A DNA stretch of 64,000 bases from Sipunculus nudus (lineage: Eukaryota; Annelida; Sipuncula; Golfingiida; Sipunculidae), in the NCBI GenBank assembly GCA_026874595.1, contig CM049308.1:15560001-15624000 (forward strand), written 5' to 3'. The translations under genes and the position numbers were made by a program. A model generated the notes under the pieces. That model had not been told where the DNA came from and made no database searches. It saw nothing but the letters and a program-made list of their open reading frames with translations. Positions 38,001 to 50,000 of the stretch are shown here, piece after piece. Positions within the stretch are counted from its first letter, which is position 1, and each line of letters begins with the position of its first letter.

Positions 38001-41000
38001 TGACTGGACTTTTGCATCAACTACAAGGATTTTAAATTTACAATATTCACAAAAAGGAAACTGTTGTGAAAATTAAACCTAAATGAATGAGATAGCCCAT
38101 TCATAAGGGTCATTTATACTGCAGCCTAATTGGCACATGATGTACAGTGGCCATGCCTGTAACATCAAACTAGAATATCAGCAGAAGCTGACAAAAGCCC
38201 TCAGCCAAAACAACAGTGTTTAGAGGTGGTAACAGTTACAAGTACTAAATATCTGTTCTCGAATGGATGTATAGCTGTACATGTCTCAGTTATAAACTTA
38301 AAATGGAGAGGTATGTACCATGATTCATAACAATCCACCAAATGCTTCCTGAAAAATAAGCTTCTAAGTTTTATTCTATTATAAGCTCTGTGACCTTGAA
38401 AAGTAAGTCAAGGTCACCCATCTTCGAACTTGACCAAGATTTTGTCAATATACATCTTCACCGAAAAAAAAAAATTCCCACGGTGAATCCTTTTAGAGAT
38501 ATCCCGCTCACAAGCCCAAAGTTGAAAAATCTGATAAAATTCATTAAAAATCAGAAATTGTAGGTGGCGCCACCAAACTTGTGAAGCAGGTACAGACTAT
38601 CAGTCCCTATGATCATAGTAAGTTTTGTGAAATTCCACCAAATGGTTCCTGAGTATTAAGCATCTAAGTGTTTTTCTATAATCAGCTCAAAAATGTAGAA
38701 AAATAGGTCAAGGTCACCCATCTTCGAACTTGACCGAGATTTTGTCGATATACATCTTTACCGAGGAAATAAAATTCTGACGGTGAATCCTTTTCAAGAT
38801 ATCCCGCTCACAAGGTAAAAGTTAACGGACGCCGGACAGACAGACAGACGGACGGACAGCTTGGGTGACGACAATAGCCCATCAGCCTAAGGGCTGAGGG
38901 CTAAAAAGCAAGAATTTATACTAAAATAATAATGTTTTATGTCACCATTATATAAAGGATTGATATTTTAAATAATATAAGACCTTTTATACTATCTACT
39001 AACAATGAACTAAATGTACACATTTCATGTTTCATTGTAAATTATTCATACAGTAATGTAAATATTTTGTATATATTACATTATGGTGACATCATGATAA
39101 TAGAACTATTGTGTAACATTGCAAAACTGAAAACTACGAAAATCTTGGAAACTGGAGCAAACCACAGCATGCCCATTTTGCAAACTAAAGAGAATGCAAT
39201 TTATGAACCACAGATGTACAAGTATTAAGTGTGTTACTCACTGCTTTAACTGCAGCAGTCAGGTTCTCAGCTGAGGCAGCCTGCTCTGTACTGGCGACAG
39301 AGGATTTTGACTCAGCCACGTCACTCAGGCTCGGTGTAGAGCTGCTTTTACGACTCTTTAGTACACTCACCTAATCAAATACAATTTATATACACCATGG
39401 TCATGGTCCATGTTTTCTTATATCATTTTTCTCAGGAACCATTACTATATAAATGTTATAAGTTTACTTGCACCAATTAATGTCCTCTCCAGTAAGTACT
39501 CAATACTTATAAAATATGTGCCATCTGATATTATACAGTTCTCTTCAGTAGTTTATTGTGGTTCAGCACATAGGGTTTACCCTAGATGCATCAGTCAATG
39601 TTGAGCGATTTTATAGTCATGAATTTATTAAGAATAAAAAATCTACTTCAGTATATATCCAGGAGCTTCAAAGAAATATTGGATTGCAATCTTCAGCTGT
39701 TTGAACATTGATCACAGTATAAGTTTGCAAGATATCTCATCTCAACATCACACCTGTGCATTAATGACATATATTCCACAAGTTCACAAAAAATTTTTTA
39801 TCTTATTTTCTGCAATTTTGATTCCATGGCTTTACCTGTTTATTTTATGTCAGGTTATCTACTTTGCACTGGAGCCTTCTTCAGCATTTCACGGTTTCTG
39901 AGCTAAGAATTCTAAGAATAATAAACCATACGTTTACCTTTGGTTTAGCATTATCCATGCGAGCTCCTGGTGTGGGCATCTTGCCTACAGCTTGGCTGTG
40001 TTTCAGTTTCTCTGGGTCATGGGATGGAGCCAACGCCAGATCAAACTTTCCCTCAGCCCCCATGCGATATGAGTTAGAACCACCAGAGTCCCAAGTCACA
40101 TCAACCCAGCCTGAAAAGATGAATGCAGGGACTGGGTAAACATGTCAGGCTAGGAGATAAAATTAAGCTTTTCTCCTACACATAGGTGATTTAATAATCA
40201 CTGTACTCCCCCTATATGATAGTGGTGTCATGATGAAAGAGGGCACTGACTGCAGTCTGTTCTACCTGTTGTGCAGATTGGAATTAGGCAATTTAATCTG
40301 TTTGATAAATCATCTCTAAAACCCCAAGCCAAGGTCTTTGGCGAAAGGCTGAGTCATGTGAGTGAATGGTGCTGCAAACTAGCAGGCTCCCAAGAAAGAT
40401 AAGACTAGAAAAGCATTTTAACATCTGATATAATTGACAGAACTGTCAAATATAAGGCAAATACCACAGAAATTCAAGTGATACAGAGACACCATTTCTA
40501 AAGCTATGACATCACAATCACAGCTGTGGCTGAGTACACTGAAGGATAACCTTGCTTTCATTTGCCAATAAGACTGAACTCTACTTATTCTACTTTTTAT
40601 ATGTTCACTTCTTAGAACATAAGCCTATAAACTGCTTATGACATAGCTCCCATTACACCAGTCTGTTTACTAAACTGTACTTGCCAGTCTGTGTACTAAA
40701 CTGTACTAACCATTATGTAACTCTCCTGTCACAGTGCCTTCACCTGCAGGGCTGCCATCTTGGTCTCGCCATTTCCAGTCAATACCACGCATCACCCTTG
40801 CACCTGGCACCACTTGTTTCAAGACTTGGGTCTTCATGACTCTTCGCTGTCTCCGCAGTGTGGCTTCCTGCTCCTTGGCAGCTTTGCCTGCAAAAAATGT
40901 AACATCATGTGTTTCACTACAATTCTGTATCATATCATGAATCATATCTGGAGTGAAATATTGTGATAAATATCTTATTGTGAAATAATGCATTGTTACA

Positions 41001-44000
41001 TCTGACTTATTTCAATGAAACAATACTTACCCAAGTCATCACAGACACCAGTAACTGTGCCATAGATCTCAAACCCAGACAATGACAAGTAGTGGGTCTG
41101 TCCACTGGCGTTTTTCCCGGTCTGCTGCAACCGAATATGTCGCCATCCTTTCTTCTCATCTTGAGGTGGCTCGATGGGCCATGATGCAGTGGATCTGTAA
41201 CAGATAAGTGTCATGTAGACTTTTGAGGACAGTGGCAGTTTGGAGAGACCAAACTGCTTCTAAACTGCACCTGTTAAAACTATACAGAAAGCTACAGATT
41301 TCTCTGGTAAACATTCTGCAATAAAGCTGAATTTTATGAAATTATCTTTAAGGTAAGCTAAGTTCACCAAATTATCTTTCAAAAACTGATTTACTTTCTA
41401 AAATATCTTAGTACTAAATGGTGCGACTGCAATGTCTTTCAACAGAACGATTGTCGAATTCAAACATGCCCATAATTACACAACAGCATCACTATCTTGC
41501 ATGTTTTATGACTCATCCTTACTATCTATGGTAATGAAAAATCAGAAAAACAAATATCAAATCAGTATTGCAGTAAAAAGACTAAGAAAAGCTGAGAATC
41601 ATTCTGGGCAATGAATATTTTAAAATGTGCCAAAAATAAATGTTTCTTTTTCAACACCACTAACCCTGGTTCATTGAGAGAGCTGTCCTCCTTGTGATCA
41701 TAGAGTGTTGTCCACACCTGGCTATCTTTAGATACTTGGAACTGCCAGTTTCTCAGGGCAGATCTGCAAAGGTGTATAAATTTAAATATGGTATTAGGCA
41801 AAGCTTTGCAAGGAGTAATAAATTAAAGGCTTCATACTGTGATATCTGTTTCTGTATAATCTCTCACACTATGTGGTGTGCTACAACTTTACATGATGCC
41901 CAACTGTAGTCAAACACAACTGCAAGAAATCAAAGAGAATGACACCATGTAATGTACCACAATACCTGCTACATCACTATATTAAAGCACGGCAATTGTA
42001 TTCAAAGATGATCTTGACTACAATAGTAACATACAGAACACTGAAGAAAATTAGAAACATCACACTAACTGAGGCCTATTAACAACTCACTGTAACATAT
42101 TTCACCTAACGACAACAATGTACTGTAACATATTTCATCACCATTCCCAGAGTCTATGTAAAATGAATCTTTCCAGTATTATTTAAAATTAATTATAACA
42201 CCATTCCACAATCTCACCTGCCATAACCTCTTGCATGCCTCAGTGTATAACAAGTGGGTACAATCCATACTCCTAAATCAATGGCAAACCAGGCTTTTCT
42301 GCAATGAGAGAAAGTGACATGGCACACTTTAGCAGAAAATATTACTCTAAATGAACTAACACAATCTAAAATTCTCAGGATTCATTAATGCAATTTTTTA
42401 TTTAATTCCCAGCACAATCTGAAACCAGAATGTATCTTTTTGAAATACGAAAATAATTGTTAAATGTCATTCCACTGAGATCAAGGTAAAATATCTAAAA
42501 ATTTGAGCATTCAATTTATCCTAAAAAAGACTGCCAGATTTCCTATATTTACACATCATCTGTTTAGTTATCGAAAAATAAAACCCTTATATGAAAATTA
42601 TATATTATCCCAATTACACCAATATATTGAAATTTCACATTAAAGACGCCTTACTTGTCATCGTTGGTGTGACAGTTGAGAGCAGAGGCCTCGCGACTCA
42701 AGATGTCTTCCAGTTTGCCGTAAGGCAGATTGCGTCCCTCTGAGGATGACACAACTACCAAGCCAACTGATGCAGGGTTCACCCATTCATATGCAGTTCT
42801 GGAGAGAGTTAACATTTAACATTCATTACGTTTGTTACCATCATTATAAAATATACAGTAGAACTTCTGAATTATGGACACTGACGGGACTACTCATTTT
42901 GCACACATAGAGAGGTGCCCTCAATAGGGAGGTTATAGACTGCTGTCCTATTTTCAAGGGACTTCCCATAAGTGGCCATAAATAGGAGGGGGCCTTTGTA
43001 CAGAGTTGCTCATAATGAGAGGTTCAACTTTACCACATAAAAGCTCCTAAGCGATTAATACATGTCAAATTTGGTCAATTTAAATGCCATTACTGTATCA
43101 GAATTTAATGAAGTATTTAGGCTATTCTAAAATCATGCAAGGAAGTTAAATATTGTATAAATATTATAAATCACACAGACTTGAGTTAAGACAAAATGAA
43201 TTAATTGGGATTTTATATGTAATTTCAGGTAATCGATAGTTCTGTTTATGCAACAGCTTATGTTCTTTACTGTTGTCAGACCCTTTACACATGATATATA
43301 ATGTTCATAAGACAGGAATTATAATGCACCTCTACTTTAGCAAATTTTACAACTTAGCAGAAGCAGGATTTTTAGAAAGATTGTTATTGCACACTTTCAT
43401 GTTAATAAGGGGCAATATGTTATCAACCTCAAATGAGATTTGTTATTAAAACTGTAGCAAGAATACAGAAACCCTCAGTAATAGGTTTGATAAACTACCA
43501 GCTTTACTATTTAATTCCCAAAAGTCATTTCTAATTATTGAACCTCGAACCCTTTAATGGATATACATGAACTGTATCATACAAAGGGCAGTGTTTTCTA
43601 AAATGTGGACAAATTAGGTTATAATAAAGATTTGTACATAAAGCATTTTCATGTGACAAGAAAATGTCACGGCCACTTTGTTCGTACTCACTTAGAATTG
43701 GTTCCTATCCAGTATATGAGGCCATTTTCATCAAAATCTCTGTGGTGAGTCAGTGTCAACTTGTGATCTGGTTCCTCAAGCTTCTTTACAAATGTGAACG
43801 TAGATCTCTCAAAGTCATACCACTGTTTGGCAACCTGGAAATGTGAGAGGGTCACATTAATTAGTTCTAAGTGCTTTTTTTCCCAGTCATCCAATGTTTC
43901 TCATGTTGAGATGAACAATATCAAACATGGCTTCTTTCATTATAACATAGATATATACCAGATAAATAGTTAAAGAATATGCTTGTTAAAGGAGTTTTAT

Positions 44001-47000
44001 TTTCCTTCAGTAATTTTGAAAAGGCCAAGTACCTTAATAGTTTTGGAACAGGCTGGGCAATGAATATATCAGATTCATAAAAGGATAAAAACGGAGAGTC
44101 TAATTGAACCAACAAAACAACTTCTCTGAATCCATTAAACATTATCATTGTAAATGTATGATACAATTAAGCACTTAATATCTTTGTATCTAAATAGCAA
44201 TCATAGATATGGCTTGTGTGTAAGGAAGTTGTTCACAACTCACCATTTTGAGCAAGTATCTTTCAAGGGAAGCTATCGTGGCAAGGGGCTCCATTTTCAG
44301 GTTGCGTCCAGATCTATCAATTAGTGTATTCTCCCCTGGTGCTCTTTCAAGCCGAAATCTCAGCCTTCTGGTCAAGATCTGTGTGTGTACAAATAACATA
44401 CACCAAATATAAATGGTTAAAAGCAAACTGAAAATTGGTGACAGACTATTTGGCATAGCAGAACCTAATTTGTGGAACAGTCTGCCTTTAAATTCCACAA
44501 GATGGATTCTTTTCGTTCTTTTAAACTTATTTTAAAGACATTTTTTTAAACAAGCATTTAACTGGTATATGTAAACTTCTAAAGGATAATGTAAACCTTT
44601 ACAGTTTCTGTTGTATCTTAGTTTTTTAAAACTTAATTATGTTTATTATTCATGTATTTTTATTATTCATGTGTGTGATGTTATATTGATGTTAGGCTGT
44701 TTTTAATCATCTTATTGGTTTTACATGTAATCATTGTATTTTTTTATTAACTTTGTAACTACTGCATACCTTACAACATTACCTATTTCTGTATATTGTA
44801 TCAGCGCCACTGAATACATATTTCTTTGTGGATATTGGCACTTTATAAATATTGGTAAATTAAAATAAATAAATTTCAAATGGACATGAGCAAAACATGA
44901 TTCACGAACAAAGTGTTTGCACAACAAACATATTGTGGTGAGCATTCCCTATACAGTGATAATTTTATTTATATTTTTATTTTATTTCTATGTTTAATCA
45001 AATTTTTAAAACACTCTTAGAAATAATTGCAACAATATCAAAGCTTCATAAGTGAAAGAAATTAACTGCTTTTAACTGGAATGAGAAAACACAAAAGAGA
45101 AATTTCTTCAAAAGGGTTATTTTGCAAAGAATAAGGGTCAATGAGAAATAATTTCCTGAAATGGAAATTCCTAAATTTACTGAAATTAAAAAATTTCATA
45201 TACTTAAATTTGAAGAAAGCATGATAAACTACTTTTCTATAAACTCTGAGCATGTTCAGTTTTAAAATGAATGAAAAATATGTCTGTCAAATATAATTAT
45301 TTGAGATGAATTAAGGTAACCTTTATTTATGTTACATGGACTTTACAAATAGTTATTATAACTAATGCTAGGCAGTCTCCATGGCTCTGCTTGTGCCGTT
45401 CAGTAGTGTCTAAAAATGGAGGAAATTGAAGGCCTCACATAAAACCCCCAATCTTGAACAATCCAATACAATCCAGTCTCCTAGCCATGCTTAACATCAA
45501 ATCTAGGTTGCCAGCCGCGAGAGCCCAGCTTGTTACTACATGACTGTCCAGGCAACAACATCTTTTATTATAATCATGTCACATACCTGTAGGCCATATC
45601 CAGAGCCAGATGAGTCATATGTGAACACAGGGAGTTTTTCTATAGATTCAAGCACCGATACAAGCTTGCTGACTAAGGCCACTGCTGGTGGGGTAGACCT
45701 GAAACAGTAGAGTCATGATTAGTCAATTTACATTCATAATGCCTGTCAATTCTAATTTCTTTTCATTAAATATGTCAATAAGGCCAAAAGAAGGCATGTT
45801 TCTCAGGCACCTTTTTTTTAAAATCAGTGAGGGCAGGCAAATTTTTTTTTTACCTTTTCATTATAGGTTTTTGATAAAATTTCATTTTTTTTTTTTAATT
45901 TTTAACCAAATTTTATTGAAACTTTATCATTTCATTTCAAGAGGAAAATGTATAAGTGACTTGAGCACAAAACCAGTGAAATTCTACTGAAAATCAAAAT
46001 AAATATTTTTGGGGTGTGTGCATGTGTGGGGAGGGGGGTCAAGGGGGATCAAAATTTATGCATGCAGATCCTGAGATATGAACCCTTTTTGAACTCCAGC
46101 ATGCTATAGAGCAAGTCAGCTGAAAGACAAATAGCTAAACTTTTTCTTTACAAATTTTGAATTATTCAACTGTTATCAATGTATTCAATAGGACAGAGGA
46201 GCCTACATACCCATTCTCTTTATCACAGAAAACATGTTTGAACACTTGTATTCTCTCCAGAGTTTGTTTCTTGCCAAGTTTACCACTATCTTCACAATTC
46301 TGAAAACAGACAAGACAACAGCTGTTACTGAAATGATACAGAGACTACAAATGATAGTATATGATAAGCAAATGAATTTTTTTTAATTTGCTACAGTATA
46401 GATATCAAACATCTCATGTGCCTGGTAAGCCTCATGACCAGGTGGCTCTTTTTTAATTACAGTGAGTGATTCACTTGGAATCAGAACAGGCCACCCATTC
46501 CAAATACAAATGGTCTTCAGCCTCTTAACAGTAGGCTAGTAGGGCAGCTATTGCATTTTCCAAAATCCTGATATTGTCTTTTTATATCTGATTATAAATA
46601 TATTATAGTTTACCTAAATTAGTCACATGAAAACTTCTTCAATAGCATTATACAGTGTTTTTTTTTTTTTTAATTTAAAACTCTGCAGAGGGTCATAATT
46701 ATGATACTCACATTGTGAAGACAGTTAAACAGAGCCTGCACCAGGCCACTGCTGTGAAGTTCATATGCTGAGATAGTGTGCTCCTCGGCCAACAGGTGGC
46801 AGAGTTCAAACAAAGCTCCCTCCATCATCTGCCTCCAGGTTTTGTCTTCAACCTGTACAATACACGTGTGATAAGTGTAATAAGCTTAGAATAAACATTA
46901 TCATTAGAACAAGGGACCTATGGGTCACGGCGCTCAGCTGTTATATATGATAAAAAAGTATGATTTAGAAATGAGGCACATGCAGGTTTAGTGTGGTAAT

Positions 47001-50000
47001 AAAAATAAGCTGTATTATGAGTTGTTGTTGTTTAGCTTATGTGTGATTTTGATAATACCTTTGGAGACAGGGAAGAGGATTGATTTCATTTATATTATTA
47101 ACAAATGGAGTACTATTGTCACACAGATTTTGACTTGGCCATATAACTTATAAGCAGAACATATAATATAGGAGTTTAACTATTAATCAAAAAAATTACA
47201 AATATTGTCCCAAATATAATTTTTTTTTAAAATAATAAGAGAATATTATGTTTTTTTAAAATGAAATATAACTGAAATGATTATTAAAATAATATTAGAG
47301 AATATATTCATGAATGCATTCATGAATACATTTTGAAAGTATTTGCACTTTAATTTTTACCTGAATTCTCATTCTTTATGCAAGAAATTTTATAATGGAG
47401 TACATATTCATATTCGTATTTAATTTTCAATTGCAAAGTATTTGCACCATGTCTGGTATTTATATAGTTTTCACCAAACAATGATGTTGAGAATCCAGAA
47501 TATACAAAATTCACACATTTAAATAATGATCATAAGTACCTGGTTTTATGGCTTTTATTTATATTTTAAAAAAAATAAATGTAATATATTCATTTTGGAC
47601 TAATTTCACATCAATGTACACATAAGACACAGTAGGAATCTAGATTAATATTATCAACTGCATCTTTGTCTATCATTAATTTCCTTCATATTATCCCTAA
47701 TGATTATTAATGAATAATATGATTTACTTTTTTATCATTAAAATTGAACTGAAAATTCTGCATGGTGTTATTTGGAATATGTGACATTCTATCAATCGAT
47801 ACAAGATTCTTATATCATCAGTAACTGCAAGTTAATTTCCTGTTATTATAAACTAACAAATTCCTTTTCTATTTTTCTTTAATTTGTTATTAAAATTAAT
47901 AAAAATTTATTAATTTATTGTTTATTGTTATGTTGTTGGTTAAAACTACTAGATGAGTTGGGTTGGACACCTGGATCAACTGTGGCTGGCCATAAGCTGC
48001 CTGGCTGCCCCAGTGAATGCCTCGCGTCAAGCATTCATAATTTGCTGAAAGTTCAACAAGGTCAACATACATGTGACTCAAGAGGGGCTTGAGAGAGCCA
48101 AGGTCTGACATGGTCTCATAAAAAACATTAATAAAAGCAACAATTTTTGGCCAATTTCTTTCAGCTTTCTAAACTAAAAAGCTGAAATCCTTATGCGTGC
48201 ATGATATGAAAATTGTATCAACAGCGCTCACAGGAAACAAACATGCCATGGTCAAAGTTGGGCAAAATTTAAGGTACTAATTTTATATTTATACTAATAA
48301 CTTATAAAATTTGAAAAATTCAGAAATAATTTTGGGTATTCAATTGAATCTTGATTAAATAATGTTACATCCCTGACAAAAAATCTCTAGCTTCAGCAAT
48401 CCTCTTGTAAAGGGAGTGAATATATTTCTTGATTTTTTACAAAGTGCATTATGTTTGGGCCCATAACTTAAAACAATTACGCAATACTGACATCATTTCT
48501 GGCATGTGCTTAGAGAATGTATAGAAAAATATATATATTATATATGATTAAAGTCAGACCAGTGGTTTTGATATTAGGCAGTCTTGAAGTGTAACAATGG
48601 GTTTTTAATGGAAAAATGAAGTTTTTCATTAATATCTCGAAGGTATTAAGTCCTAGTGACCCAATTCTTGGCATGGTAGGGGATTTTGGAGACATCTAAT
48701 TGTATGCCAAATTTTAGGAACTGAGAGCTGAAGATGGGGAGCTGAGCTCTTGCAAACTGCATAACACAAGTTGATGTAAACAATATGTTACATGGTGCTT
48801 GAAAACTTGAATAAAATCTACAGTTTTTGATCAACTGGTTTCAAATTTTTGGTGTTAACAGACAAAATGCTAACATAAACATGCTGTGAAAATTAAATCC
48901 ACAGTACTTACAGGAAAAAACCGTGCTATGGTCAAACTTGGGCAAAATTTAAGGTACCAATTTTTTATTTTTGTTAATATTTAAAAAAAATTAAAAGATT
49001 TTGACCTAATTTTGGGTATACAATTTAATTTTGATTAATTTAAGTTATATTACTGGAAAAAAAGTCCATAGCTTTAACATGTTTTGTGTTAAGTGATCAA
49101 ATATCTTTCCTGAATTTTTACAAAATGCATTATGTTTAGGCCCATAACTTTTTTAAATTATATAATACAGACATAATTTCTGGCATGTGCATAGGAACTA
49201 TATATGGGAATATTCATGGTAAATATGAGGAAAAACAGATGAGTAGTTTTGATATTAGGCAGTCCTGAAGTGTGAAAATAGGTTTTTAATAAAAAAATCG
49301 AGGTTTTTCCTTAATTTCTCAAAGGAACGAAGTCGCAAAGACCCAGTTTTCGGCTTGGTAGGAGATCTTGGGGACATCTAACATTATGCCGAATTTTGGA
49401 TTCCTAGGTCTTACAGTTTCAAAACGTGCCACATCTACGGACAGACAGACGGACGGACTGACAGACGGACGGACGACAGGACAATGGACCACGACTATAG
49501 CTCAGATGACTTATAGTCAGCTGAGCTAAAAATACTTACTTCAATATCTGTCATCCTACAGTCAATGTCTGTAGATTGTCATTCAAAAGTCAATCTCTCA
49601 GGACTGTCATTCTATAGTCAATGTCTCAAGACTGTTATTCTACAGTTATTGTCTCAAGACTGTCATTCTACAATTTATAGCTGCAGACTGCCATTCTATA
49701 GTCAATTTCTGAAGACTCTTTCTACAATCAATGTCTCAAAACTGTTATCCTACAGTCAACGTCTCAAGATTGTCATTCTACAGTCAATCTCTAAAGACTG
49801 TCATTGTATAGTCAATGTCTTAAGATTGTCATCTACAGTCTCCATGTTTTTTATCCTTTTTCCCTCATATATTTTGATATTTGTCCTATAAAGGTACATT
49901 TCATCATGAACAGATTTGTCCATAACTTAAAGGGCAGACTGTTTGTGACCATGGCTTGCAAAAGTCAAGAAATTTTCTTCAAATACTCTTTTCTTAAAGG

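Noticed and set aside
49565-49891. 108-codon + strand open frame
   Set aside because: Translates the ~30-bp minisatellite; repeat artefact.
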